Positions 1-9,223 are shown, numbered from the stretch's first letter. The stretch: 64,000 bases of DNA from Stenomitos frigidus ULC18 (GCF_003003795.1 NZ_PVWK01000084.1:168096-232095); one strand, 5' to 3'. Program-made: numbers and translations. The notes: generated from the sequence alone by a model not told the origin.

Positions 1-1994
1 CAGCAGCCCTACAACCAGCCGCCCCACAGCCAGCAGTCGGTGCAACCAAAAAACCGATCGTGTTAAAAGAGCCGGGCAGCGCTGCACTACTCAACGAAGT
101 GTATCCCTTACCCCCGATTGGGAATCCTGATGTACCAGCGTTGCAGATTATGGACTACATCCTGACAGGGGGGCGTAGCTCACGCCTCTATCAGGCACTT
201 GTGGAGTCTGGTTTAGCAAGCGATGCAGGTGGCTATGCCGCCAATCTCATTGGTGCTGGATGGTATGAATTTTCTGTGACGGCGGCTCCGGGCAAGGAAC
301 TATCGCAGATTGATACGGTGCTCCAGAAAACGCTTGCTGATCTACGCGACCAAAGTGTCACCCAAGAAGAATTGGATCGCGCCAAAACGCAGTTCAAAGC
401 GTCGATCGCGCTGCGAAATCGGGATATCACCAGTCAGGCACAGCAGTTGGGTGATGATCAAACCTCTACAGGTGACTACCAATTTAGCGATCGTCTGCAA
501 GCTGCGATCGCGACCGTCACACCTGCAGATGTCCAACGTGTAGCGAAAACCTACCTCACGCCTGCGAACCGTACGGTTGGTTTCTTTGAACCGACTCAAC
601 TAAACGGCAAACCAGGTACTAGCAGCAACTTCTCACAGACGGCGGAAAACTTCAGCCCCGGTGCGCCAGTTGACCCCGCAGAAGTAGCGAAATATCTGCC
701 GAAAACGACGGCTAGCGACAAAAAAGGAACGCAAGCATTGCCCGAAAAGCTGAATTTAGCGAATGGACTGAGCGTGTTGCTGCTGCCCGATCGCAGTACG
801 CCCACCCTTACTCTCAGCGGGTACGTCAAAGCGGGTACAGCCTTTGATAAAGCAGGCACGGCGGGATTGGCAAGCTTGACGGCTGCAAACTTGATGAATG
901 GCACCAAGACAAACGATGCGCTGGCGATCGCCAAAAGGCTCGAAAACCGGGGCGCTAGTTTGAGTTTCAGCGCCAATCGAGAGGGTGTGGCGATCGGTGG
1001 TAATGCTCTGGCAGCCGATCTACCAACGCTGGTACGAGTGTTGGGCGCTGTCTTGCAGAACGCTAGTTTCCCAGACGACGAATTGGGACTGAGCCGTCAA
1101 CGAGCACTGAGTAGCCTCAAGTTAGAACTCGACAATCCTGCTCGACTAGCGCGGCGTGTTTTCCAGCAGACCATCTATCCAGAAAATCATCCCTTCCACA
1201 CCTTTCCGACCGAAGCCAGCCTGAAGCAGATTACTCGTGACAATGTAGTGCAGTTTTACCAGCAGCACTATCATCCCGATAGCACCGTGTTATCTCTGGT
1301 CGGTGATTTTGACTCCAGTCAGGTACGAGCGCTGCTGAACCAGGAACTTGGTTCCTGGCAAGACCCAACCCAAGACGCGACGCTTGCATTCCCAAAAGTG
1401 CCCTTGCCTCAAACAGTGACGCGCGTGAATCCTGTCTTGCCTGGTAAGACACAATCCATTACCTATATTGGCTACAACGGGATTGATCGCAAAGATCCTC
1501 GCTACTATGCAGCGCTTGTCATGAACCAAATTTTGGGTGGTGATACGCTGTCTAGTCGTTTAGGTACCGAAATTCGCGATCGCCAAGGGCTCACTTACGG
1601 CATTTATAGTACCTTTCAAGCAGGCATTACCTCTGGTCCTTTTCTCATCACGATGCAGACCGCTCCTGAGGATGCAGACAAAGCGATCGCCAGCACACTC
1701 AGCCTTTTGAAGCAATTCCGTGAAAAAGGCGTGACCGAAGTTGAAGTCACCGCTGCGAAACGATCGCTCACCAGCAGTTATCCAGTGGAGCTTGCCGATC
1801 CCGACAGCCTTGCCAGCACGATTTTGATGGATGCTGTGTACGGATTGGGTACCAATGAGATTCGCGAATACACCGACAAGCTCAATGCGGTCACTCTGGC
1901 ACAAGTCAACCAGGCAATTCAGAGCCTGCTCTATGCTGACCGCGTTGTTGTCGTTACGGCTGGACCCGGCAAGGCAGCAGCATCTCAAAAGTAG
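1..1994 (+). CDS. M16 family peptidase, 3' part of a two-unit protein (5' end outside window)
   Basis: The reading frame is open from the window edge, so the gene begins upstream; the GTG at position 60 is only an internal codon. The visible part starts with the C-terminal (substrate-closing) M16 domain of a first unit, ending near VGFFEPTQ. A second complete M16 pair follows, beginning around KLNLANGLSVLLLP and including a late GGDTLSSRLGTEIRDRQGL segment. In the second unit the usual HxxEH zinc motif is replaced by a GLASLTAANLMNGT stretch, so this half is predicted to be catalytically inactive. In family members of this kind the active zinc site lies in the N-terminal unit, which is not visible here. 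It is probably a periplasmic or secreted zinc peptidase (pitrilysin/processing-peptidase type). It ends before a strong inverted repeat at 2041-2090. Confidence 0.9.
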   Translation, partial: AALQPAAPQPAVGATKKPIVLKEPGSAALLNEVYPLPPIGNPDVPALQIMDYILTGGRSSRLYQALVESGLASDAGGYAANLIGAGWYEFSVTAAPGKELSQIDTVLQKTLADLRDQSVTQEELDRAKTQFKASIALRNRDITSQAQQLGDDQTSTGDYQFSDRLQAAIATVTPADVQRVAKTYLTPANRTVGFFEPTQLNGKPGTSSNFSQTAENFSPGAPVDPAEVAKYLPKTTASDKKGTQALPEKLNLANGLSVLLLPDRSTPTLTLSGYVKAGTAFDKAGTAGLASLTAANLMNGTKTNDALAIAKRLENRGASLSFSANREGVAIGGNALAADLPTLVRVLGAVLQNASFPDDELGLSRQRALSSLKLELDNPARLARRVFQQTIYPENHPFHTFPTEASLKQITRDNVVQFYQQHYHPDSTVLSLVGDFDSSQVRALLNQELGSWQDPTQDATLAFPKVPLPQTVTRVNPVLPGKTQSITYIGYNGIDRKDPRYYAALVMNQILGGDTLSSRLGTEIRDRQGLTYGIYSTFQAGITSGPFLITMQTAPEDADKAIASTLSLLKQFREKGVTEVEVTAAKRSLTSSYPVELADPDSLASTILMDAVYGLGTNEIREYTDKLNAVTLAQVNQAIQSLLYADRVVVVTAGPGKAAASQK

Positions 1995-2040
1995 GCAGCA
2001 GGTGAGGCATAGTGCCGTCTTACTAAATGCTTTAGACCGC

Positions 2041-2090
2041 CTATAGCTGCTGTAATAAGTTGCTCAGTCACCTTTTTACAGCAGCTATAG
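2041..2090 (+). terminator. 15-bp inverted repeat after the M16 peptidase gene
   Basis: CTATAGCTGCTGTAA (2041-2055) pairs perfectly with TTACAGCAGCTATAG (2076-2090) across a 20-base loop. It lies 47 bases after the M16 stop codon and before the cupredoxin gene. A run of five T lies inside the loop edge rather than after the stem, so it may be a transcript-stabilising or bidirectional element rather than a classical terminator. Confidence 0.55.
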
Positions 2091-2169
2091 AATAAGAATA
2101 CGTTCGACAAGTGATCGAATTTCTACAGCATAATTTGCTAGGTTAGAAATTAATTCGCTTCGCAAGCTG

Positions 2170-2643
2170 ATGAGGCAATTCATACGTTATCTCTTAGGTC
2201 TATTCATTTTAGGGTGGCTTTTATGGAGCTTACCCGTCTTTGCTGTGCCGCTAACGCCCCCTATTGGGGATATGACAAAGCAGACAGCGATTGAAATTAA
2301 TGTCAGTTTGGGGAGTGCCGCAAACGCATTAAAATTTATCCCTAACAGCCTAGAGTTTTCTCCTGGCAAGCGTTACAAGCTAGTGTTGAGCAATCCTAGC
2401 AGCCAGAAGCACTACTTCACCGCTAAAGACTTTGCCGATAGCATCTGGTCACAGAAAGTAGATGCGGGCAAGGTGGAAGTAAAGGGCGCCATTCACGAAC
2501 TGGAGCTAAAACCCGGTGCTCAAGCCGAATGGGTCTTTGTTCCCATTAAACCAGGCACGTATCCCCTCCGTTGTGTGATTCCCGGCCACGCTGAGGCGGG
2601 AATGACGGGAACGCTCATTGTCCGATCGAACGTAGGGACATAG
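2170..2643 (+). CDS. secreted plastocyanin/azurin-like cupredoxin
   Basis: The 157-residue protein starts with a hydrophobic signal peptide (about residues 5-26, ending near FAVPL). It continues as a single cupredoxin domain. Type-1 copper ligands can be read directly: His81 (QKHYFTA), Cys135 and His140 (RCVIPGH) and Met145 (AEAGMTG). The protein is therefore expected to bind one copper in the periplasm or thylakoid lumen and act as an electron carrier or copper-binding protein. The HYFTAKDF segment is unlike classical PetE plastocyanin, so I do not assign petE. The ATG at 2170 gives a complete signal peptide. No partner gene is adjacent. Confidence 0.88.
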   Translation: MRQFIRYLLGLFILGWLLWSLPVFAVPLTPPIGDMTKQTAIEINVSLGSAANALKFIPNSLEFSPGKRYKLVLSNPSSQKHYFTAKDFADSIWSQKVDAGKVEVKGAIHELELKPGAQAEWVFVPIKPGTYPLRCVIPGHAEAGMTGTLIVRSNVGT

Positions 2644-2835
2644 CCATGCTAGTCGCCCTATGGAACTGTCACGATCGCGCTATCTAGTGGAACTAAATCA
2701 GCACCAACTAGACTGACAATTTGAGTTACCTTAAAAGAGGTCAGCCACATAGACTTTGGTGCACTGACCGCAAACAACGCTTTATTTTCACCTCCTAATC
2801 CGATTCGTTTTGCCTGCACATTCTGTTGCGATCGC

Positions 2836-3660
2836 ATGAATATTTTTAGCCAACTGCTCAACCAACCTGCTCTGCCCTCGCCCAACAAACAGCGCCGCGG
2901 CATTGAGCTCAAATCGCCTCGTGAAGTCGATATCATGCGAGAGGCTGCCCACATTGTTGCCACGGTGCTGAAAGAAATCTCAGAGCTGGTTGAACCTGGC
3001 ATGACGACGGCTGATCTGGATGCTCATGCCGAAAAGCGTATTCGTGAAATGGGTGCCACTCCTAGCTTTAAGGGCTATCACGGCTTCCCCGCTTCGATTT
3101 GCTCGTCGATCAATAACGAAGTGGTACACGGCATTCCCAGTCGCAAGAAAGTAATTCGCACTGGCGATGTGCTGAAGGTCGATACAGGTGCTTACTACCA
3201 GGGCTTCCACGGCGATTCTTGCATCACCATTGCAGTGGGTGACGTTACTCCTGCTGCGGCAACTTTGATTCGTGTGGCTGAAGAGGCGCTTTACAAAGGC
3301 ATTGAGCAGGTAAAAGCGGGGGCTCATTTGCTGGATCTGGCAGGCGCGATCGAAGATCATGTCAAGGCAAATGGCTTTACAGTTGTGGAAGATTTTACCG
3401 GGCACGGGGTCGGCCGCAATCTCCACGAAGAGCCTTCGGTGTTTAACTTCCGCACTCACAGCATGCCTAATGTCAAGTTGCGTGCAGGCATGACGTTAGC
3501 GATCGAACCGATTCTCAACGCTGGGTCACGCTTTACGCGCACCCTTGCCGATCGCTGGACAGCGGTAACGGTTGATAACTCCCTCTCTGCCCAATTTGAG
3601 CACACTGTTTTAGTGACCGACGACGGGTACGAGATTTTGACCGATCGCACACACGTTTAA
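2836..3660 (+). CDS. map: methionine aminopeptidase, type I
   Basis: The product removes the N-terminal methionine from new proteins. The 274-residue pita-bread fold shows the family's metal-site segments: [18 protein letters not shown] (two Asp ligands), [12 protein letters not shown] (His), AIEPIL (Glu) and QFEHTVLVT (Glu). The N-terminal extension of about 25 residues before [16 protein letters not shown] lacks the zinc-finger extension found in some longer MetAPs. It stands alone, between the cupredoxin gene and a convergent hypothetical gene. Many cyanobacteria carry several map paralogues, and I cannot say which one this is. Confidence 0.96.
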   Translation: MNIFSQLLNQPALPSPNKQRRGIELKSPREVDIMREAAHIVATVLKEISELVEPGMTTADLDAHAEKRIREMGATPSFKGYHGFPASICSSINNEVVHGIPSRKKVIRTGDVLKVDTGAYYQGFHGDSCITIAVGDVTPAAATLIRVAEEALYKGIEQVKAGAHLLDLAGAIEDHVKANGFTVVEDFTGHGVGRNLHEEPSVFNFRTHSMPNVKLRAGMTLAIEPILNAGSRFTRTLADRWTAVTVDNSLSAQFEHTVLVTDDGYEILTDRTHV

Positions 3661-3680
3661 GACCTGTGATGTGCAATGGT

Positions 3681-4406
3681 TTATGGGTCTAACCAGCGCC
3701 AGTTGGGTCGATTCCAGTCATATACTCCCTGAATCTCGTATTCAGTGCCGTCTTCGAAGCGGATGATGCAGCTGATCTCACTGCTGCCTGAACCTTTAGC
3801 CTTGTCTACACCTTCGCTCGCATTTTCAGTGGAGGCTGGGTCAATCCCACTAGCCTCCAGCGCTGGGTTGACACTGACCACTGTACAGGGAAACCATTCT
3901 CGACTACACGGTCCCGTTTCTTGGACCCACTCCCACAACCCATTGGTGACCTCAATGCGATCGCCCACTTTCAGCCGCGGTCCATCATCGTTCTCTAAAT
4001 CGATATAGTCTGCAAGATGTAACGGCGTAATTTGCTCGACCCATTGAATCCCGTAGCGCTCCCGGATGAACTGCACTGCTCCAGAGCTTCTACCGCTCAA
4101 CCAATCATTTAGCAGTGTGATCTTCCAGGGTTGGTTCTGGCGTTCTTGTAATTCCACAAAAGCTAGAAACGTCTGCCGTTCTTCAGGCGTTAACTGCTCT
4201 AGAGGATTGCTTAAGCCTAATTCAGCGTTTCCGACAGCGGCCTTAAAACTACGATCGTGACCTAGTTTGCCATTCTGCTCAAACTGCATCGCGGCCCGTA
4301 CCGCTTGAAGCAAGATTTGCTTTTGGCGATCACTCAGCGGATGTAAAGCGGCTTCACATTGCTTAAATGCCGCGGTTAGAGCTGCTTCGATCTCAGAGTG
4401 AGTCAT
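3681..4406 (-). CDS. conserved cyanobacterial protein of unknown function (241 aa)
   Basis: I do not recognise a named domain. The N-terminal half (about residues 1-130) is predicted helical with many Gln, Glu and Leu residues. The C-terminal half is a beta-rich module containing KVGDRIEVTNGLWEWVQ and CIIRFEDGTEYEIQGVYDW. It reads like an SH3-like or KOW-like barrel interrupted by a Ser/Ala/Glu-rich insertion at about residues 183-208. There is no signal peptide or membrane segment, so it is probably cytosolic. The gene is convergent with map, and the 3' ends are 20 bases apart. Codon use matches its neighbours. Confidence 0.75.
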   Translation of the reverse strand: MTHSEIEAALTAAFKQCEAALHPLSDRQKQILLQAVRAAMQFEQNGKLGHDRSFKAAVGNAELGLSNPLEQLTPEERQTFLAFVELQERQNQPWKITLLNDWLSGRSSGAVQFIRERYGIQWVEQITPLHLADYIDLENDDGPRLKVGDRIEVTNGLWEWVQETGPCSREWFPCTVVSVNPALEASGIDPASTENASEGVDKAKGSGSSEISCIIRFEDGTEYEIQGVYDWNRPNWRWLDP

Positions 4407-4470
4407 GCACTAGGTGTCAAGTCGTAGACGAAATCAGGCTAGAGGATGTCTAGTTGTGGTAAGTAAGAAG

Positions 4471-4496
4471 GTTAATCGATCGTAGCGATCGTTAAC
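4471..4496. repeat. short palindrome GTTAATCGATCG/CGATCGTTAAC
   Basis: GTTAATCGATCG (4471-4482) and CGATCGTTAAC (4486-4496) form a tight hairpin with a three-base loop and a one-base T bulge. It lies upstream of the 241-residue gene on the minus strand and could be an operator or part of its leader. No function can be assigned from sequence. Confidence 0.35.
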
Positions 4497-4637
4497 TGAA
4501 AATTAATTTCTTATTATGACAAAACTTTCAAAAAGCATCCTCCAGCTTATTTATTCTCAATTCGGGCTAAGCTGAGTCATGACTTCTGAGCGCTGCAACG
4601 AAGTCATGCGCCCACTGCTTCTAGCGACTCACACTTT

Positions 4638-5072
4638 ATGCCTTTCCGAGCGTTTGCCACGATTCTTGCTACAGGGTTGCTGTGGCTTCTCACGACCTGG
4701 AGTACTCCACCTGCTCTGGCACTGACTCAAATTAGACTGTTTGACCTTTCTTATCACGACTGCCCGGCCGAACTCGTAGATGAGCCTGTCAGAAGCGGGG
4801 TTGCCAGCATTTTCCCTCACTGCTTTATCGTGACTGGTAAAACTGAAAACAAATCTGGCAAGCCTGTCGTCAACGCGGATATTTTTGGCCGTATCTACGA
4901 TGCCAACAATGATTCCGTTATGCAAAACCGCACTCGTCTGGGTGCAATTGACGAAGTTCCACCAGGGCTTGGCACCTTTGAGCTAAGAATTTCAGTTCCA
5001 GCTAGCCAGCCAACGCCACTCAAGCTAGAACAATTCAAAGCAGCAGGTTTTACTGGCATGGTGCGCCGTTAG
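4638..5072 (+). CDS. secreted protein of unknown function (144 aa)
   Basis: The protein has a clear signal peptide (hydrophobic residues about 7-28, cleavage after PPALA or close by). A small beta-rich domain of about 115 residues follows, with two cysteines (in YHDCPAEL and FPHCFIV) that could form a disulfide. The segment GKTENKSGKPVVNADIFGRIYD resembles FxLYD-type extracellular beta domains, in which intramolecular chain additions are compared with their neighbours. This is only a fold-level impression. It ends 10 bases before a long hairpin terminator shared with the convergent YggT gene. Confidence 0.7.
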   Translation: MPFRAFATILATGLLWLLTTWSTPPALALTQIRLFDLSYHDCPAELVDEPVRSGVASIFPHCFIVTGKTENKSGKPVVNADIFGRIYDANNDSVMQNRTRLGAIDEVPPGLGTFELRISVPASQPTPLKLEQFKAAGFTGMVRR

Positions 5073-5082
5073 AAAGTAGATC

Positions 5083-5137
5083 AGAAATCAAAAAACTGCC
5101 CCACAATAGTGTTTTGTAGGGCAGTTTTTTGATTTCT
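5083..5137. terminator. bidirectional hairpin terminator
   Basis: AGAAATCAAAAAACTGCCC (5083-5101) is the exact complement of GGGCAGTTTTTTGATTTCT (5119-5137). The stem of 19 bp has A and T runs on both sides, as expected for a Rho-independent terminator that works in both directions. It lies between the converging 4638-5072 gene and the yggT gene. Confidence 0.85.
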
Positions 5138-5193
5138 AAGCAAAAGAAAGTAATGCTTGTTCAGTCGCTAGATCCGCCGAGTACCTTCAGCAC

Positions 5194-5499
5194 TTACATT
5201 GGCAAGCCTGACTGCATACCTGCAAGCAACTGAGCAACAGAGGGCAAAATGGCAGACTGAACCACCTGTAAAAGAAGCAGTGCCAGGATAGGAGAAAAGT
5301 CGAGGCCACCCAGGGGCGGGATGATCGATCGAAAAACGTTGAGGTATGGGTCGGTTAACTGACTTAGAATGGAGAACGGCGGGTCAAACCAGTTGATGTT
5401 GGGAAACCAGCTCAAGAGAATCCGAATGAATAGCAGAGCAGTATAAATATTAATGAACGTTACGATTGTTTGAAACAGAAGAGGAATCAGAGAACTCAT
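5194..5499 (-). CDS. YggT family membrane protein (Ycf19/CCB3-like)
   Basis: The 101-residue protein has two hydrophobic spans (about residues 5-28 and 68-88). Between them is the family signature region with RILLSWFPNINWF and LTDPYLNVFRSIIPPLGG. YggT/Ycf19 proteins are small membrane proteins; the plant homologue CCB3 takes part in cytochrome b6f heme attachment, and bacterial members are linked to envelope and division functions. The exact role here cannot be fixed, because cyanobacteria usually carry more than one copy. The next gene upstream on the same strand is the 5630-5968 small protein, 130 bases away. Confidence 0.9.
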   Translation of the reverse strand: MSSLIPLLFQTIVTFINIYTALLFIRILLSWFPNINWFDPPFSILSQLTDPYLNVFRSIIPPLGGLDFSPILALLLLQVVQSAILPSVAQLLAGMQSGLPM

Positions 5500-5629
5500 A
5501 GGGGTGTTGCTTCCTTACACGACGAAGTTCATTGGTACCTGGACTTAATCTAACGAATATTAGCAGCGCTTGAATCAGCCAAATAGAGTTTATCACCTCA
5601 AATTAGATCGGCTGCTACGAGTAGTGAGG

Positions 5630-5968
5630 TTATGGTTCTCTAACGATCGATCGCCCACCTGACTCAGCCCCATTCACCCCGCCAAGCTGCTGGCGCACGT
5701 CATCAATGGCATCGTTGAGCTGGGCAATTTTATCCTCCAGGCTGCGGCGAGCGCCTTCCATATCAGCCTGTCCATTCGAAGCTTTCAGCGATCGCCGCTT
5801 CGGTTTGTTACTCAAGCGTGGGTCTGCCTGACTGGCATTTAGCAGTGGCTCCTCAGACTGCGGGTTCAGCACTCTAGACGCAACGACCGCACCTAAAACA
5901 CCGCCAACGATGCCGCCAAAAACTGCACCCACTAAGAATCCGCCTGAAAAATTGTCTCGCTGACTCAT
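5630..5968 (-). CDS. small glycine-zipper membrane protein, unknown function (112 aa)
   Basis: Residues about 8-32 form one Gly/Ala/Val-rich membrane segment (GGFLVGAVFGGIVGGVLGAV) with GxxxG spacing typical of YtxH-like glycine zippers. A basic linker follows, then a predicted coiled-coil helix (about residues 70-95, SLEDKIAQLNDAIDDVRQQL). This architecture is common in small cyanobacterial proteins near thylakoid or division functions, but no role is established. It has the same orientation as yggT and may be co-transcribed with it. Confidence 0.75.
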   Translation of the reverse strand: MSQRDNFSGGFLVGAVFGGIVGGVLGAVVASRVLNPQSEEPLLNASQADPRLSNKPKRRSLKASNGQADMEGARRSLEDKIAQLNDAIDDVRQQLGGVNGAESGGRSIVREP

Positions 5969-6082
5969 CGCTGATCAAAATCCCAATTGCATCGTTGAAA
6001 TCAACTGTTGCTCTGTTATCTCTAGCATAACCGTTGTCACATTGAACTGCCTGGACGACCATTAAGGCTTTAGGTTAGCACC

Positions 6083-6733
6083 TCACGTGCCAAATGTGCG
6101 ATCGCCCGCGTCACCCAGTCCTGGAACAATAAAGCCCTTTTCGTTCAAGCCTTCGTCGATCGCTGCAGCGTAGATGTTGAGACTAGGATAAGCAGCACTC
6201 AGCTTTTGCAACGCGGTTGGTGCCACAACCACTGAGATAATGCGTACTAGCGCCGGATCAACTCCCCGCTGTGTCAATTCTGCCATAGCTGCGATGCTAG
6301 TGCCGCCAGTGGCGAGCATGGGTTCTGTAATTAAAACGCGCGTCTGGGGATCAAACTTTGCTGGCAACTTGTTGAGATAACAGCTTGGCTCCAGGGTCTC
6401 TTCGTTTCTCACAAAACCAATATGGTAAATCGACGCCAGTGGCAGCAATGCTTGAGCCCCGTCGAGCAGCGCTAACCCTGCACGTAAAATTGGCATCACT
6501 ACCACTGGAACCGTTGGATCGATAAAGGTCGCCGGGCTGGGCGCTAGAGGCGTATCAATGGTTGTTTCCTGAATGGGCAGCCAGTCGCGAATAGCCTCAT
6601 AGGTCAGCCAGCGACCCAACTCGGTCATGGCGCTGCGAAAGAGCGTTGACGGTGTCGAGGCGTCACGGGCTACAGCTAGCCAATGTTGGATGAGCGGATG
6701 CGGCGGGACGTAGACGCGCAGTTGAAGAGTCAT
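6083..6733 (-). CDS. upp: uracil phosphoribosyltransferase
   Basis: Converts uracil and PRPP to UMP in pyrimidine salvage. The 216-residue protein has the PRPP-binding loop in EPMLATGGTSIAAMAEL and the uracil-binding C-terminal region (VPGLGDAGDRTFGT). Its length matches the family (about 208-217). The start ATG at 6733 is followed directly by the conserved TLQLRVYVPPHPLIQHWL. The gene is transcribed away from crtH across a 580-base intergenic region. Confidence 0.96.
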   Translation of the reverse strand: MTLQLRVYVPPHPLIQHWLAVARDASTPSTLFRSAMTELGRWLTYEAIRDWLPIQETTIDTPLAPSPATFIDPTVPVVVMPILRAGLALLDGAQALLPLASIYHIGFVRNEETLEPSCYLNKLPAKFDPQTRVLITEPMLATGGTSIAAMAELTQRGVDPALVRIISVVVAPTALQKLSAAYPSLNIYAAAIDEGLNEKGFIVPGLGDAGDRTFGT

Positions 6734-7315
6734 AACGTTGAGAAGAACAAAGAAGGGAAGAGACTAGTCTCAGAGGGCGTAAGTCTGACCCATCATACTC
6801 TCTTAATACACCTTAGTTTGTTCGCCTCAGGACTTCCTGTGATACCCAATTGTGTCATTGCCCGGAGGCTCTTACCGTCGATCGCACTCCCCCTCTCCTG
6901 GTTGACTGACAGATCTTTTTTGTCGGCTGGGTTGAACAGCGTAAAACCCAACGCTGGCTTTAATTTGTTGGACTACGCTAACGCTAACCCAACTTACGAG
7001 GTTGCAGGGTTGCAGAAGTTTTATCAGTCAACCAGCCGCTTCTTACAGCCTGAAAGCACAACTGCGTAAACGGCAGATTATATTGACAGTATTCTCAATA
7101 GGGCTAGTCTTATTTTTAGTGTTCTCCTCTCTGAAGGATTCAGTAGGGGCTTGGTCAGCAGCAAAAGACTAAGCCTCTTTTTTTTGTTGCTGCCATCACT
7201 GTGACTGCTTCACCCCTTCTTGATGACAAACTATCTACTGTCGGTTGACCGCTGAAAGCCCTTTGGGCGCATTAACTCCGATAAACTGTTAGAAGACTTG
7301 TTCATCGTGGGTTTC
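6734..7315. other. intergenic region between divergent upp and crtH
   Basis: About 580 bases without a gene I can support. The open frame 6683-7069 (+) overlaps the upp start and has no family resemblance. The stretch holds a TTGGGTT/AACCCAA-type repeat cluster (6929-6998) and a T8 run at about 7173. It also has a TTGACA hexamer at 7083-7088 without a convincing -10 partner. Promoters for both flanking genes must lie here, but I cannot place them. Confidence 0.5.
6929..6998. repeat. GGGTT...AACCCAAC-type interspersed palindromic repeat
   Basis: GGGTT (6929-6933) faces AACCC (6945-6949), and GTTGG (6967-6971) faces CCAAC (6989-6993). The second pair encloses a duplicated CGCTAA (CGCTAACGCTAA). 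Such TTGGGTT/AACCCAAC clusters with flanking CTTACGAGG are a familiar style of interspersed repeat in cyanobacterial intergenic DNA. The assignment rests on resemblance only. Confidence 0.4.
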
Positions 7316-8860
7316 ATGGCTTTATCTTCTCCATCGGCTTCTGAGCGATCGTCTCTACTGTCATCTGCCACCGAGTTTGACGCGATCGTGGTTGGTTCAG
7401 GCATTGGCGGATTAGTCACTGCTACCCAATTAGCGTTAAAGGGAGCCAGTGTGCTGGTGCTAGAGCGCTACCTGATACCTGGCGGTAGTGCTGGCTATTT
7501 TGAGCGAGAAGGGTATCGATTTGATGTTGGAGCATCGATGATTTTTGGGTTTGGGCAGCAAGGCACCACTAATCTCCTTACTCGTGCTCTGCAAGCAGTC
7601 AACGTGAGCCTGGAGACCATTCCTGATCCTGTGCAGATTCATTACCACTTACCCGATGATCTAGAGCTGAAAGTGCATCGGAACTATGAGAACTTCTTGC
7701 AAGAACTGATTGCTTGTTTTCCCCATGAAGCGGTAGGTATTCGCCGGTTTTACGATGAGTGCTGGCGCGTTTTTAAGTGCTTGAACGTGATGGAGTTGCT
7801 CTCGCTAGAAGAACCACGCTATCTTGCACGCGTCTTCTTTCAGCATCCGTTTGCTTGTCTAGGGTTAGTCAAGTATTTACCTCAAAACGCTGGCGACATT
7901 GCTCGACGCTATATTAGCGACCCAGTCTTGCTGCAGTTTATTGATATAGAGTGCTACTGCTGGTCGGTGGTGCCTGCCGATCGCACCCCAATGATCAATG
8001 CAGGGATGGTCTTTAGCGATCGACACTACGGTGGCATTAATTACCCAAAAGGTGGCGTGGGTCAAATCGCCCAAAAGCTGGTTGAAGGTCTAGAAAAATG
8101 TGGTGGGCAGATTCAGTACAAGGCCAGAGTCACTAAAATCCTGCAAAAAAACGGGCGTGCTATCGGCGTAGAGTTGGCATCTGGCAAGAGTTACTATGCC
8201 AAACGGATCATCTCCAACGCGACTCGCTGGGACACGTTCGAGAAACTGATTCCACCCACACAAATGCCAGCGGCCGAACACAGATGGCAGCGCCGTTATC
8301 AGAAATCTCCCAGTTTCCTCAGTCTCCACCTGGGTGTTAAGGCCGAAGCACTGCCTCTAAGAACAGAATGCCACCACATTTTGCTAGAAGACTGGGAGCG
8401 CATGGAAGCTGCTGAGGGCACCATTTTTGTCTCCATCCCCACCTTGCTCGATCCGTCGCTGGCTCCTCCGGGACGTCACATTATCCATACCTTTACACCC
8501 AGTTGGATAGAGGCCTGGCAGCATCTCTCGCCCAGCGAGTACAAAGCCCGCAAAGCAGCAGCAGCGGCTCACCTGATGCAGCGACTAGAGCGCCTCTTTC
8601 CGAATCTTGCCGCTTCTGTGGACTATCAGGAAATTGGCACCCCACGCACTCACCGACGCTTTTTAGGACGCGATGATGGCACTTACGGACCGATCCCTCG
8701 ACGCAAATTAGCAGGCCTACTAGGCATGCCCTTTAATCGCACAGCAGTTTCTGGGCTTTATTGCGTCGGGGATAGTACGTTCCCAGGGCAGGGGCTTAAT
8801 GCTGTTGCTTTTTCTGGTTTTGCCTGTGCCCATCGTGTGGCAACCGATTTAGGCTTGTAA
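7316..8860 (+). CDS. crtH: carotenoid isomerase (prolycopene isomerase, CRTISO)
   Basis: Isomerises poly-cis lycopene to all-trans lycopene in carotenoid synthesis, using FAD, at the membrane. The N-terminal FAD-binding fold has [19 protein letters not shown] followed by the acidic end of the second strand ([14 protein letters not shown]). The C-terminal FAD motif is [18 protein letters not shown]. Length (514 residues) and the [11 protein letters not shown] segment match CrtH rather than phytoene desaturase CrtI. I chose the ATG at 7316; a TTG at 7298 would add six residues and has no better ribosome site. There is no neighbouring carotenoid gene. Confidence 0.93.
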   Translation: MALSSPSASERSSLLSSATEFDAIVVGSGIGGLVTATQLALKGASVLVLERYLIPGGSAGYFEREGYRFDVGASMIFGFGQQGTTNLLTRALQAVNVSLETIPDPVQIHYHLPDDLELKVHRNYENFLQELIACFPHEAVGIRRFYDECWRVFKCLNVMELLSLEEPRYLARVFFQHPFACLGLVKYLPQNAGDIARRYISDPVLLQFIDIECYCWSVVPADRTPMINAGMVFSDRHYGGINYPKGGVGQIAQKLVEGLEKCGGQIQYKARVTKILQKNGRAIGVELASGKSYYAKRIISNATRWDTFEKLIPPTQMPAAEHRWQRRYQKSPSFLSLHLGVKAEALPLRTECHHILLEDWERMEAAEGTIFVSIPTLLDPSLAPPGRHIIHTFTPSWIEAWQHLSPSEYKARKAAAAAHLMQRLERLFPNLAASVDYQEIGTPRTHRRFLGRDDGTYGPIPRRKLAGLLGMPFNRTAVSGLYCVGDSTFPGQGLNAVAFSGFACAHRVATDLGL

Positions 8861-8870
8861 CGCTGTTCTA

Positions 8871-8894
8871 ATGCTATAGAGGATGCTATAGAGG
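8871..8894. repeat. 12-bp direct tandem repeat ATGCTATAGAGG x2
   Basis: Two exact adjacent copies (8871-8882 and 8883-8894) lie in the short gap between the crtH stop codon and the end of the convergent small gene. This is probably a replication-slippage duplication. Confidence 0.7.
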
Positions 8895-8903
8895 GAATCG
8901 GTC

Positions 8904-9107
8904 TTAATCAACCACCCGTAATCGACCTGCCCGCAACCGTTCAAAGATTCGGTTGATCAACTCTTGCTCAGTGGGGCTAATGGTCTTTTGAGAGAGTAGT
9001 GCGGACATGAACTGCTGCTGGTCTTTGCGGCTAATCCTGCCGCAGGCGGTAATTCGATTCACCATCTGTTCGATGTCAGGACAGTGTAGATGAAGATCTT
9101 TTGTCAT
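8904..9107 (-). CDS. small conserved cyanobacterial protein, unknown function (67 aa)
   Basis: The product is small, helical and soluble, with CPDIEQMVNRITACGRISRKD and SPTEQELINRIFERLRAGRL. This pattern of two amphipathic helices joined by an RISRKDQQQF segment is one I associate with short conserved cyanobacterial proteins, but no function is known to me. I prefer the ATG at 9107 because GGGTG sits eight bases before it; a TTG at 9119 would add MGAS. A Crp-type palindrome lies about 100 bases upstream (9208-9223). The gene is convergent with crtH. Confidence 0.7.
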   Translation of the reverse strand: MTKDLHLHCPDIEQMVNRITACGRISRKDQQQFMSALLSQKTISPTEQELINRIFERLRAGRLRVVD

Positions 9108-9207
9108 TGATGCACCCAAAACAATCGCACATTGAGTTTACCAAAACTCCACCTTTTCTTAAACACAACTTTAAAGCATAATTTTGCGATCGCGATCCGA
9201 CTACAAC

Positions 9208-9223
9208 CGTGATTCAGATCACA
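9208..9223. promoter_or_regulatory. candidate Crp (SyCrp1-type) binding site
   Basis: CGTGATTCAGATCACA matches the cAMP-receptor palindrome TGTGA-N6-TCACA at nine of the ten fixed bases. It lies 100 bases upstream of the small minus-strand gene (start 9107) and about 570 bases upstream of the gene at 9794. SyCrp1-type regulators in cyanobacteria use this consensus. No binding has been shown here. Confidence 0.45.

Noticed and set aside
6683..7069. 128-codon open frame overlapping the upp start
   Set aside because: It overlaps a conserved gene on the other strand, has biased composition and no recognisable pattern.
7083..7111. TTGACA with TAGTCT as crtH promoter
   Set aside because: The -10 candidate matches the consensus at three of six positions only. 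Not convincing.
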